The notes under the pieces: model-generated | What the model was told of the DNA's origin: nothing | Seen by the model: the letters and a program-made list of their open reading frames with translations, nothing else | Databases searched by the model: none | Part shown: piece after piece, positions 1 through 8,396 of the stretch | Position numbering within the stretch: position 1 is the first letter of the stretch | Layout of the letters: each line of letters begins with the position of its first letter | Program-made: the position numbers and the translations under genes | Assembly: GCF_015354315.1 (NCBI RefSeq) | Contig: NZ_JADKYY010000004.1 | Coordinates: 124,001-188,000 of the forward strand | Length of the DNA: 64,000 nucleotides | Direction of reading: 5' to 3' | From: Planobacterium oryzisoli | Lineage (GTDB): Bacteria; Bacteroidota; Bacteroidia; Flavobacteriales; Weeksellaceae

Positions 1-206
1 GTAAGTGCCTCCAGTAGTATTTGGCGGATATTTGTTCTACCAAATCACAAGATATTAATCTAAAAACACAATGAGACCTTGAAAACTTAATGAATTTCTT
101 AAAGTAAAATCTTCCTAATGCCACCGAACATTTTGCATATCTCATTAAGCGGAAAAATTCTGTAAAAGTTAGTTGGAATCACATAAGAAAAGTAAACACT
201 CAAGAG

Positions 207-407
207 ATGAAATTTGCAGAAGGGGAATGTGCCAAAAAGCACTTAAAACACAACACTATGCATTTTTGGATTGCGGGGATTCTTTTTTTAGTATGGTTTT
301 TCGGATATATGTTTTTTAACGCTGAGAAAGAAATTCATTTTGTTTTTTTAACCGCGGTACTTGTACTGGTTATCAAAATTATTAAGGACTACAAAGGAAA
401 CAACTAA
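207..407 (+). CDS. Small two-helix membrane protein, DUF5670/Lmo0937-like
   Basis: A 66-residue protein. After a charged N-terminus rich in Lys and His come two hydrophobic segments (about residues 20-36 and 45-58), separated by a short charged turn, and a basic tail. The pattern of a Trp-rich first helix, a short loop with His and a second Val/Leu/Ile-rich helix resembles the very small Lmo0937/DUF5670 membrane proteins, whose function is unknown. A second ATG at 258 sits directly before the first helix and would give a 49-residue protein closer to that family's usual length, so the start is uncertain. The next gene follows 17 nt later. The family call is by eye. Confidence 0.5.
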   Translation: MKFAEGECAKKHLKHNTMHFWIAGILFLVWFFGYMFFNAEKEIHFVFLTAVLVLVIKIIKDYKGNN

Positions 408-424
408 ATCAAAATTAATAAATT

Positions 425-655
425 ATGAAAAAATTCAATGCTTTAACCAGAATACAGTTTTTCTTACTGTCTATGTTTGCCTCAGTGATGGCATTTGCGC
501 AGGAAGCTGCGGACGATTTAAACGTAGACGTCGATGTAGACGATGCGACTGCTGGAGGAGACTGGATGTCCAATCCACTTGTGTGGGTAATTGGAGCCTT
601 GGTGCTTATCCTAATCATAGCGCTTGTAGCCAGAGGGGGAGGAAGCAGAGACTAA
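425..655 (+). CDS. Small signal-peptide protein with C-terminal membrane helix
   Basis: A 76-residue protein. Residues 1-25 look like a signal peptide ending in AFAQ. A short acidic stretch with alternating Asp and Val follows, then one hydrophobic helix (about 50-69) and a Gly-rich tail. It would sit in the inner membrane with a small acidic outer segment. I do not recognise a named family. It lies 17 nt downstream of another small membrane protein and is followed by a clear terminator, so the two probably form a small transcription unit. Confidence 0.6.
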   Translation: MKKFNALTRIQFFLLSMFASVMAFAQEAADDLNVDVDVDDATAGGDWMSNPLVWVIGALVLILIIALVARGGGSRD

Positions 656-707
656 AATACAATATTGATTTTTCTCTTCATTACTTATATTACACTTAAA
701 TCGGAAA

Positions 708-738
708 TTGCAGCGCCTGGAGCGCTGCAATTTTTTTT
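708..738 (+). terminator. Intrinsic terminator after the small membrane genes
   Basis: A perfect 9-bp stem (TTGCAGCGC / GCGCTGCAA) with a 5-nt loop is followed by eight T. It overlaps the recG stop codon by two bases. The T-tract is strong only on the plus strand. Confidence 0.8.
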
Positions 739-2830
739 ACGAGATCTTCATCCATTTGTTCTTTCCCCGGTAGCTCTTTACGTAGTAATTTCGGAGTGCT
801 AGGTGCCGTGGATCGGTAAGTGTAGGATCAAGGGTTAGAAGGTATTGCGCCAACTGCTTGGTGGTGGCTATAAGCTCGCTGTCGCTCAGAAGATCCAGTT
901 TCTTGAAATCCAAAAGACCGCTCTGCTGCGTTCCCATGATATCCCCCGGCCCGCGGAGCTGCATGTCCACCTCCGAAATCTTAAATCCGTCGGTGGTATC
1001 CACCATGGTGCGGAGACGGGTTCTGGAATCGCTTGAAAGTTTGTCCTTGCTCATCAGGATGCAGTAACTCTGGGAGCTGCCTCTTCCCACTCTTCCCCGC
1101 AGCTGGTGCAACTGCGAGAGTCCAAAACGTTCTGCACTTTCAATGACCATCACACTGGCATTAGGCACATTGACTCCCACTTCAATCACGGTGGTCGATA
1201 CCATGATTTGCGCCTTTCCCTGAGAAAAGACTTTCATGGCCTCCTGCTTGTCCTCACTTGGCATTTTGCCGTGCAGCATTACAGCCCGGTAGCTTTTAAA
1301 GAAGGACTCTACCTGCTGGTAGCCTTCCTGTAGGTTTTTATAGTCCAGCATCTGGCTTTCCTCAATGAGCGGATAGACAAAATATACCTGTCTGCCTTGC
1401 TCTAACTGCTCCCGGCAGAACTTATACACCGAGAGGCGGTCCTTTTCCCTGCGGTGCGCCGTAATAATGGCTTTACGTCCCACCGGAAGTTCATCGATCA
1501 CCGAGACGTCCAAATCGGAGTAAAAGCTCATGGCAAGGGTTCTGGGAATAGGTGTTGCGGTCATAATAAGAATATGGGGCGCCGTAGTGTTCTTTTTGTA
1601 GAGTCGTGCTCTTTGGGCCACTCCAAAGCGGTGCTGCTCATCGATGATGGCCAGCCCCAGATTTTGGAAAACCACCGGGTCCTCTAGTAGGGCATGGGTT
1701 CCTATAAGTACCGAAATATCTCCGTTTTCAAGGCCCTGCAGTACTTCGCGCCGCTGCCTGGTCTTAATGGATCCGGTAAGAATCTCCACCCGGATACCCA
1801 TAGGCTCGAGCAGAGTAGAGATACCTTTGTAGTGCTGCTGGGCGAGGATCTCGGTAGGAGCCATAAGGCAGCACTGAAACCCGTTGTCCATGGCAAGCAG
1901 CATGCTTAAAAGCGCAACAATGGTTTTTCCAGATCCCACATCGCCCTGAAGCAGGCGGTTCATCTGTACGGGCTTTTTCATGTCTTTCTGAATTTCTTTC
2001 AGCACCTTCTTCTGAGCCGAAGTAAGTGGAAAGGGCAGGTGCTTAGAATAGAACGTATGGAAATATTCCCCAACGCGCTTCATCGGATGGCCTTTACTGT
2101 ACTGATGCTGGTGGTTTTTTTTCAGGAGATAACCCAATTGGAAGAAAAACGATTCTTCAAATTTTAACCGGTGGTTGGCCTTCTCAAGGGCCAGAGCAGA
2201 GGTAGGGAAATGCACCTGACGGTAGGCCTCTACGCGGGAAAGCATTTGGGTCTTTTCCAGTAGATAGTGCGGCAGGTTTTCTTCCAGGGGCAGGGCACTG
2301 GAAGAAAGGATATTTTTAAGCACAGTACGCATGAGTTTCTGGGTGATGCCCCTTTTGGTCAGTTTCTCCGAGCTGGGATATACCGGCAGTAGTCCCTTCT
2401 CCTTGGTGTCGGTCGTTGGGAGTTCAATCTCTGGGTGGGCCATCGAAAGGCTACTTTGGAAGGAAGAAACTTTGCCGAAAATTCGAACCGTCTTTCCGAT
2501 TGGGATTTGTCCCACGAGCCATTTGGGGTAAGAAAACCAAACGAGTTCCAGAGAATTTCCGCTCTCCTCAAAGCGGGCTCTGAGTCGCCTGCCTCCAGGG
2601 GAGCTAAGTTCTTTTAGGTCCAGTATCTTCCCTTCAATCTGCACATCCCCACTTTGGTCCGAGAGCTCTGAGATGCGGTACACCCGGGTACGGTCCTCAT
2701 AGCGCAGAGGATATAAATGCAAAAGATCTTCCAGTGTGGTGACTCCAAGCACCGAGCGAAGCAGCTTGGCCCGCTCGGGTCCTATGCCTTTGATATATTC
2801 CAGGGAAGTATGTAGCGAGAGGTTCTGCAC
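737..2830 (-). CDS. recG: ATP-dependent DNA helicase RecG
   Basis: RecG remodels stalled replication forks and branch-migrates Holliday junctions. This 697-residue product has the usual length. An N-terminal helix-hairpin-like IKGIGPERA stretch is followed by the wedge/OB region, then superfamily 2 helicase motifs: Walker A GDVGSGKT at about 296-303, DEQH box at about 397-400, the TATPIPRT motif, and a C-terminal helicase domain with QLRGRVGRG. The start codon is GTG: an in-frame TAA lies seven codons upstream and no nearby ATG keeps the conserved N-terminus. It is the last gene of a leftward run behind the thioredoxin-fold gene, with an 85-bp gap. Confidence 0.95.
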   Translation of the reverse strand: MQNLSLHTSLEYIKGIGPERAKLLRSVLGVTTLEDLLHLYPLRYEDRTRVYRISELSDQSGDVQIEGKILDLKELSSPGGRRLRARFEESGNSLELVWFSYPKWLVGQIPIGKTVRIFGKVSSFQSSLSMAHPEIELPTTDTKEKGLLPVYPSSEKLTKRGITQKLMRTVLKNILSSSALPLEENLPHYLLEKTQMLSRVEAYRQVHFPTSALALEKANHRLKFEESFFFQLGYLLKKNHQHQYSKGHPMKRVGEYFHTFYSKHLPFPLTSAQKKVLKEIQKDMKKPVQMNRLLQGDVGSGKTIVALLSMLLAMDNGFQCCLMAPTEILAQQHYKGISTLLEPMGIRVEILTGSIKTRQRREVLQGLENGDISVLIGTHALLEDPVVFQNLGLAIIDEQHRFGVAQRARLYKKNTTAPHILIMTATPIPRTLAMSFYSDLDVSVIDELPVGRKAIITAHRREKDRLSVYKFCREQLEQGRQVYFVYPLIEESQMLDYKNLQEGYQQVESFFKSYRAVMLHGKMPSEDKQEAMKVFSQGKAQIMVSTTVIEVGVNVPNASVMVIESAERFGLSQLHQLRGRVGRGSSQSYCILMSKDKLSSDSRTRLRTMVDTTDGFKISEVDMQLRGPGDIMGTQQSGLLDFKKLDLLSDSELIATTKQLAQYLLTLDPTLTDPRHLALRNYYVKSYRGKNKWMKIS

Positions 2831-2915
2831 CGTGGGAGAAGGTTATATGGGGGTGAATTTCGCAAAAAAAATCGCAGCATCCAACTTTACCAGTAAGGCG
2901 GTTAGACTAATTCCA

Positions 2916-3485
2916 CTAAGGAGTGATTTCCGAGCGCATTTTCTTGCGGTAATGCTCCCACTGCTCCGGAGTGGCGAGTTTCTCATGCGCGCCACTGGAA
3001 AAAAATCTGAGATAGGGCTCTAACTCTCTAGCATTAAGCGCGCCCTGCAGGGTAGTAAGAGGCATCAGTTGCTCGTCTAAAAGCACTAGGGTAGGGGTAG
3101 AACTCACGTTCATGAATCGGGCGAACTCGTGTACGGTAGAGGATTTGACCGGGGGCGCACCGGAAAAATCCCTTCCGAAGAGACGTATAGGCTCCGTGGA
3201 ATGAATATCTATCTTTACGGTATAGTAGTGGGCTATTAAACCGGCCTGAATCTGTGGGTGTCCCAAGGTTTTCTTCTCCATCTCCAGACACAAAGTGCAA
3301 TTGTTCTCTGTGAAAAAAAGAAGTACTTTCTTAGGATGGTTCTGCTGCTGCTCGAGCATCTTAGAGAGCGAGAGCCACTGGCTTTGTGCAGTTAACTGGA
3401 AGGGGAGGTACAGGAGAAAAAGTACCAGTACACCGCTAAGATTCCAAGGGGTTTTGAGGGCACTTTTCTTTGTTTTAACGTACAT
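2916..3485 (-). CDS. Secreted thioredoxin-fold protein with CxxC
   Basis: A 189-residue protein. An N-terminal hydrophobic segment (about 17-33) ending in TAQ suggests export or anchoring to the periplasm. A thioredoxin-like fold follows, with the redox motif CTLC at about 62-65 preceded by LLFFTENN, and a cis-Pro-like STPT stretch near 130. These are features of thioredoxin-7/DUF255-type or DsbE-like proteins that reduce or isomerise disulfides outside the cytoplasm. The ATG overlaps the end of the upstream POT transporter gene by 11 nt, which suggests translational coupling. The exact subfamily and substrate cannot be told. Confidence 0.75.
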   Translation of the reverse strand: MYVKTKKSALKTPWNLSGVLVLFLLYLPFQLTAQSQWLSLSKMLEQQQNHPKKVLLFFTENNCTLCLEMEKKTLGHPQIQAGLIAHYYTVKIDIHSTEPIRLFGRDFSGAPPVKSSTVHEFARFMNVSSTPTLVLLDEQLMPLTTLQGALNARELEPYLRFFSSGAHEKLATPEQWEHYRKKMRSEITP

Positions 3486-4986
3486 CCTGCATGAGTTTTT
3501 TTACCAATGGTGAGAGCAAAATAAGTACCACTCCAGCAACCACGGCATAAATACCTAATTGTTTGTAGCCTTCCGTGTAGGCCAGCAGCGATTCGTAGTT
3601 GGAACTTCCCTCACGCGCCTTGGCCATATTGGAGCCAATGATTCCCGCCACATACTGTCCGTAGGCACTTGCTAGGAACCACAGTCCCATCATCATGCCT
3701 TGTAGGTTCTGCGTGGAGAGCCTAGTCATAATGGAAAGCCCTATTGGGGAAAGGCACAGTTCCCCAAAGGTTATCACCAAAAGGGCAATGGCAAAGATAT
3801 TTAGTGAGGTCACTCCTGCGGCATTGGCAAAGAAACGGGTTGCAAAGAGCGCGTAAAAGCCCAGTCCCAAAAAAAGGAAACCCAGTCCGAACTTCACTAC
3901 CGTATTAGGCTCGATGCGGCGTTTATTAAGCCAAATCCAGAGCAGTCCAGCCAGTGGGGCCAGAAAGATAATAAAAAATGCCCCGCCGGAATTATTCACC
4001 CCATTGGGGTCGAGTCCCAAAAGGTCGTTGTTTAAATTACGGGCCGCAAAGATCGAGAGCGAACCGCCACTCTGTTCGTAGATACCCCAGAAAATAACGG
4101 AGAACACTATGAAAATGAGTGCTGCCCAAAGTTTCTTTCGCTCCGAAGGACTCACCTTACTCATCTCGTAGAAAAGGTAGAGAAGGGTCACGGGCCCAAT
4201 AATGTACATAAAGAGATCCGTATACTGGGTCTTGGATACCATGACCATAATAAGAGGGATACACAGTAAAGTGCCAAGATAGACGGCGTACTGGTGCCAA
4301 GGTTTAATCGCTACTGTAGGATTCTCTGAAAGAGGATGGCCTGGGGCAAGACCGATGGTGGCCAAATTCCTTTGGGTAAAATGGAAGTTGAACAAGGAGA
4401 TTACCATCACTACGGCAGCCAGGCCAAAGGCCACGTTCCATCGCAGCGCCTCTGGTATCAGATCGGAGAACAATTCCCCTTTGCCAATGGCAATACAAAG
4501 GTATCCGCCCAGTAGTGCGCCAAGGTTTATACCGGCATAAAACAGGGAAAAACCGGCATCCGTGCGGTGGTCTCCTGGTTTATAGAGTTTGCCCACCATG
4601 GTGGAGATGTTCGGTTTGAAAAAGCCGGTACCAATAATGGTGAAGGCGATTCCCAGGAAGAAGTTCTTATGGGGATCCATGGCAAGTATAGCACTTCCTA
4701 CAATCATCAGCAGCCCGCCCCAAAAAAGGGACTTACGAAACCCCAGTATCTTGTCGGCAAAGAGTCCCCCTACAAAGGTAAAAGCGTACACGAAGGCCTG
4801 GGTGGCCCCATACTGAAGCTGTGCTATGTCCTCTTTCATCAGAAGCTCAGTAATCATAAAGTAGGTGAGCATTCCCCGCATGCCGTAAAAACAAAAGCGC
4901 TCCCACATCTCGGAGAAAAAAAGTCCCCATATCTGCTTGGGGTATTTTCCTTGGAAACTCTGAATGTCCTGTAGTGTCTGTGCCAT
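3475..4986 (-). CDS. POT-family proton-coupled peptide transporter (copy 1)
   Basis: An MFS protein of the proton-dependent oligopeptide transporter family (POT/PTR2, DtpT-like), 503 residues with about 12-14 membrane helices. The family signature ExWERFxxYG occurs at about residues 26-35, and the second POT motif is visible in GTGFFKPNISTMVG. It should import di- and tripeptides with protons. It is the most distal of three POT genes downstream of a dipeptidyl peptidase. A strong bidirectional hairpin lies between it and copy 2, so it may have its own promoter. It overlaps the thioredoxin-fold gene at its 3' end. Confidence 0.92.
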   Translation of the reverse strand: MAQTLQDIQSFQGKYPKQIWGLFFSEMWERFCFYGMRGMLTYFMITELLMKEDIAQLQYGATQAFVYAFTFVGGLFADKILGFRKSLFWGGLLMIVGSAILAMDPHKNFFLGIAFTIIGTGFFKPNISTMVGKLYKPGDHRTDAGFSLFYAGINLGALLGGYLCIAIGKGELFSDLIPEALRWNVAFGLAAVVMVISLFNFHFTQRNLATIGLAPGHPLSENPTVAIKPWHQYAVYLGTLLCIPLIMVMVSKTQYTDLFMYIIGPVTLLYLFYEMSKVSPSERKKLWAALIFIVFSVIFWGIYEQSGGSLSIFAARNLNNDLLGLDPNGVNNSGGAFFIIFLAPLAGLLWIWLNKRRIEPNTVVKFGLGFLFLGLGFYALFATRFFANAAGVTSLNIFAIALLVITFGELCLSPIGLSIMTRLSTQNLQGMMMGLWFLASAYGQYVAGIIGSNMAKAREGSSNYESLLAYTEGYKQLGIYAVVAGVVLILLSPLVKKLMQDVR

Positions 4987-5016
4987 AGTATTGGATAGAA
5001 TAGAGGTAAAAATACT

Positions 5017-5049
5017 AAAAAAACCTCTGAATCTTTCAGAGGTTTTTTT
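5017..5049. terminator. Bidirectional terminator between POT copies 2 and 1
   Basis: A 9-bp stem (ACCTCTGAA / TTCAGAGGT) with a 3-nt loop is flanked by seven A on the left and seven T on the right, so it works on either strand. It ends the leftward transcript of POT copy 2, whose stop codon is 20 bp away. Confidence 0.8.
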
Positions 5050-5068
5050 AGCAGTACCAAAAGGTATT

Positions 5069-6565
5069 CTAATGGATACCTTTCATGAATTTATTTAAGA
5101 GCGGGGAAAGCAAAAGAAGCAGTACCCCGGAGATCAGCATTAAATACGTGATGAACGGATAGAGGTCAAAATCGTACGCGGTTAGGATTTGCTCCAGGGT
5201 TGCAGCAAAATAGTTACCCAGTGCGAAACTGGCCATCCATACCCCCATCATAATGGAAGTGATTTTCCCTGGGGAGAGTTTGGTGACCATGGAAAGGCCA
5301 ATAGGCGAGAGCATAAGCTCTCCCACAGTAAGAAGTACATATACCAGTACCAGCCACATAGGACTTACCAGGTTGCCGCCTTCGGCCTGATTGGAGGCCT
5401 GGGTCATTATAAAGAACGCAACGGCGCCCACAAACATAGCAAGGGCAAATTTTACCGGCGTGCGCGGATTGAGTTTCTTGGCTGCCAGCTTGATCCAAAG
5501 TATGGAAAATAATGGTGCTAGCGTGACGATGGCAATAGGGTTGATGTTTTGAAACCACGTGGTAGGAATCTCAAATCCACCTACATTACGGTTGGTGTTT
5601 TCCTGAGCGAAGAGGTTAAACGTTCCCCCAGCCTGCTCGAAACCAGCCCAGAATACAATGTTAAAGAACGCCAGGATAAGTATTACAAAGACCCTTGTCC
5701 ATTCCGTGGATCCACTGGTTCCCTTGAAAATGGAAAGACCGATGAAGCCCGCCCCGGCAATACCCAGTACCCAAACCATCAGAGTGTGGATCGTATCGGA
5801 GGTATTGTTCCAGATAAGCATTACAAGGAACACAAAAGCCACATTGGCTACGGTATAGATGATTACATCCCTCCAGTCCTTAGGCAGAAGCTGAGTAATC
5901 CCTTTCTCTTTGTATCCAGGAGGAAGTCCTATGTCTTCAAGTGTGTGGCGTCTTCCGTAAAACCAAAGAACACCGATGAGCATACCGATACCGGCAGCAA
6001 GGTATCCGTACGGCCAGCCCACTTTCTCTCCGAGTGTTCCGGCTACAAACGGGGAAAGGAACGCTCCGATGTTGATACCCATATAAAAGATGGTAAAGGC
6101 ACCGTCTTTACGTGGGTCGTCGTTGTCGTAGAGATCCCCCACGATGGTAGAGATATTGGGTTTGAAAAAACCGTTACCCAGGATAAGTACCCCAAGACCC
6201 AGGTAGAAGAAGTTCTTACGCGCTTCCAGATCTCCCAGTAGGTCCGGCGCAGCACTCGCGGCAAGCATGAACTGCCCGATGGCCATAACCAGCCCCCCGA
6301 TTAGGATGGATTTTCTCTGTCCCAGTACCTTGTCCGCAAACCATCCTCCAAGAATTGGAGTAAGGTACACCAGCGCGGTGAAGATACCGTATACTTTAAG
6401 GGATTCTGCCCGGTCCAGACCGAAGCCCCCAGTAGCGAGCTCCGCAGTTAAGAAGATGGTCAGAAGTGCGCGCATTCCATAGTAAGAAAAACGCTCCCAC
6501 ATTTCAGTAAAGAACAGGGAGTAGAGTCCCTTCGGATGTCCTTGAGTCGGTTTTGCCGTATCCAT
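5069..6565 (-). CDS. POT-family proton-coupled peptide transporter (copy 2)
   Basis: 498 residues, 12-14 predicted helices, with the POT signature EMWERFSYYGMR near residues 20-31 and NGFFKPNISTIVGDLY near 135-150. These place it in the PTR2/POT di-/tripeptide:H+ symporters. It is flanked on both sides by terminator hairpins and has a well-formed promoter of its own just upstream, so it looks like a monocistronic unit inside the peptide-uptake block. The sequence differs from the neighbouring copies along its whole length, which argues for old paralogues with different substrate preferences rather than a recent duplication. Confidence 0.93.
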   Translation of the reverse strand: MDTAKPTQGHPKGLYSLFFTEMWERFSYYGMRALLTIFLTAELATGGFGLDRAESLKVYGIFTALVYLTPILGGWFADKVLGQRKSILIGGLVMAIGQFMLAASAAPDLLGDLEARKNFFYLGLGVLILGNGFFKPNISTIVGDLYDNDDPRKDGAFTIFYMGINIGAFLSPFVAGTLGEKVGWPYGYLAAGIGMLIGVLWFYGRRHTLEDIGLPPGYKEKGITQLLPKDWRDVIIYTVANVAFVFLVMLIWNNTSDTIHTLMVWVLGIAGAGFIGLSIFKGTSGSTEWTRVFVILILAFFNIVFWAGFEQAGGTFNLFAQENTNRNVGGFEIPTTWFQNINPIAIVTLAPLFSILWIKLAAKKLNPRTPVKFALAMFVGAVAFFIMTQASNQAEGGNLVSPMWLVLVYVLLTVGELMLSPIGLSMVTKLSPGKITSIMMGVWMASFALGNYFAATLEQILTAYDFDLYPFITYLMLISGVLLLLLSPLLNKFMKGIH

Positions 6566-6597
6566 AATTTTTAATTGTTAATTTTTGTTAAGACTAG

Positions 6598-6627
6598 CAA
6601 ATATACTTTTTTTTGCTTTTATACCAA
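6598..6627 (-). promoter_or_regulatory. Bacteroidota promoter of POT copy 2
   Basis: Reading leftward, a -33 TTG (6627-6625) is followed by 19 nt and a perfect -7 TATATTTG (6605-6598). The ATG lies about 33 nt further on. Spacing and motifs match the TTG-N19-TAnnTTTG consensus. Confidence 0.7.
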
Positions 6628-6637
6628 GGTTTAGAGC

Positions 6638-6665
6638 AAAAAAATCGCAGTATGACTGCGATTTT
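6638..6665 (-). terminator. Terminator of POT copy 3
   Basis: An 11-bp perfect stem (AAAATCGCAGT / ACTGCGATTTT) with a 3-nt loop. On the minus strand it ends in a run of seven T, 27 bp after the stop of POT copy 3. Confidence 0.8.
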
Positions 6666-6691
6666 AAAAGATCTCAGAAAATTATGTAATT

Positions 6692-8356
6692 CTATTGAAC
6701 ACCTTTTTCTTTCATTACCTTATTTAAGCCTTTTAGTATGGAAAGCCCCAGGCCGGTAGCAAGTAGCAAAAGCCCAAAGTTTACCCAGAAAAAGTTAGCT
6801 TTATCCTCGTAGCCGTACCAGAGGGAGGCCAAAACTCCAGAGAGTTTGTTTCCAATGGAAGTGGACAAAAAGAAACCACCCATCATAAGGGCCGTAAGGC
6901 GTGGAGGGGAGAGTTTAGAAACCAGCGAGAGTCCCATCGGCGAGAGACAGAGTTCCCCAACAGTAATCACTCCATAGGCGGCAATGAGCCACCAGGAGGA
7001 GACTTTCTCCAGGCCGTTTCCTCCAGCCCACACTGCACCTACCATCACCAGGCAGGAGAGGGCCGAGATAAAGAGTCCCAGTACAATTTTCGAAGGCGTG
7101 GAAGGTTCCTTACCCCGCCGTCTAAGCATCATGAAAAATCCTACCACAACCGGAGTGAGCGCAATGACCCAAAACGGATTGACTGATTGGAACAGTTCTG
7201 TATTAAAGAGATACACCGGTTTGGTTGGGTCCGCTTCAAGCTCCGCCTTGCGCTCTGGGGTAACATTTCTAAAATAGATGTCTTTTCCTTCCTGCTTCAC
7301 CGTTTCTCCTGCCTCGTTTTTCTCGGCGCGGTACTGATCGTCGTAAATTGGAACTTCCTTGCTTTCGTAGGATTTTTCCTCTACTAAATAGAGCGTTTCA
7401 AGGGGTTTTTCCAAAACGGCAGGAGCAGTCCGGTCTGTATAGTAGTTGGCCCAACGCGTAAGGGCCGTACCGTTTTGCTTGAAGACGGCCCAAAACATAA
7501 GACTCACGGCAAAGATTGCCAAAAGTGCACCAATGGGTCTTTTATCCTCGGCATTGGCCCTAATGTAGAGGTTAACATAGAAGAAAACTACCGGGATACA
7601 CGCAAAGATGAAGGCATCGGTGCTGTCCGAACCAAAGATGTTTCCTGGGATGATCCAACCAATCAGACCTGCAACGATGGCAGGAACAAACACCTTGAGA
7701 AGTACAGTGGAGAGCTTGGTGTCTCCTTCTTGAGCAGGCTTAAGGATGTTGGCCGAACGAATATGCTTCATACCGACAGAGAAAATCACAAGTCCTACCA
7801 GCATACCGACTCCCGCCGTAATGAAGGCCGGACCCCATCCGTACTTGTTACGCATGTATGCAGCAACAAAATTACAAACCAAGGCGCCGATATTAATGCC
7901 CATATAAAAGATGTTGTACCCTGCGTCCTTGTTGGCCTTATAGGGCTCCTCGGAGTAGAGGTTCCCCAAAAGGGTAGAGATACTGGGCTTGAAAAAACCG
8001 TTTCCTAGGATTACAAGTCCTAAAGACGCGTAAAAGAGAGGCATCTCCTGAAACAGACCCACTCCGATGTATCCTGCGGCCATCAGGACCCCTCCGATAT
8101 AGATAGCTTTCACGTAACCCAGTACACGGTCGGCCAGAAACCCACCTAAAAAGGGCGTTAAATAGGTCAGGGCGATAAAAGTTCCAAAGATGTCGTCTGC
8201 GGTTTTATCAAGAAAACCCAGACCTCCTGTGTCTTTGGGGTCAATCATATAGAGCACGAAGATGCCCAGGATCAGATAGTATCCGAACCGTTCCCACATT
8301 TCCGTGAAAAACAGGTACGGTAAGCCTTTTGGGTGTTTATTGTTGGTTTTTTCCAT
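6692..8356 (-). CDS. POT-family proton-coupled peptide transporter (copy 3)
   Basis: 554 residues. It carries the POT signature EMWERFGYYLIL near residues 20-31 and NGFFKPSISTLLGNLY near 125-140. It is longer than the other two copies because of a roughly 80-residue hydrophilic insert (about 315-395), rich in Lys and Glu, between membrane segments. That insert is likely a loop or small extra domain. It begins 40 nt after the DPP-IV-like peptidase gene, so the two are probably co-transcribed: the peptidase cuts dipeptides from peptides outside the inner membrane and this carrier would take them up. A terminator follows. Confidence 0.92.
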   Translation of the reverse strand: MEKTNNKHPKGLPYLFFTEMWERFGYYLILGIFVLYMIDPKDTGGLGFLDKTADDIFGTFIALTYLTPFLGGFLADRVLGYVKAIYIGGVLMAAGYIGVGLFQEMPLFYASLGLVILGNGFFKPSISTLLGNLYSEEPYKANKDAGYNIFYMGINIGALVCNFVAAYMRNKYGWGPAFITAGVGMLVGLVIFSVGMKHIRSANILKPAQEGDTKLSTVLLKVFVPAIVAGLIGWIIPGNIFGSDSTDAFIFACIPVVFFYVNLYIRANAEDKRPIGALLAIFAVSLMFWAVFKQNGTALTRWANYYTDRTAPAVLEKPLETLYLVEEKSYESKEVPIYDDQYRAEKNEAGETVKQEGKDIYFRNVTPERKAELEADPTKPVYLFNTELFQSVNPFWVIALTPVVVGFFMMLRRRGKEPSTPSKIVLGLFISALSCLVMVGAVWAGGNGLEKVSSWWLIAAYGVITVGELCLSPMGLSLVSKLSPPRLTALMMGGFFLSTSIGNKLSGVLASLWYGYEDKANFFWVNFGLLLLATGLGLSILKGLNKVMKEKGVQ

Positions 8357-8396
8357 AAATCGAAAGAGTTAGTTCTGGGTTTGTAATTTTTTAGGA

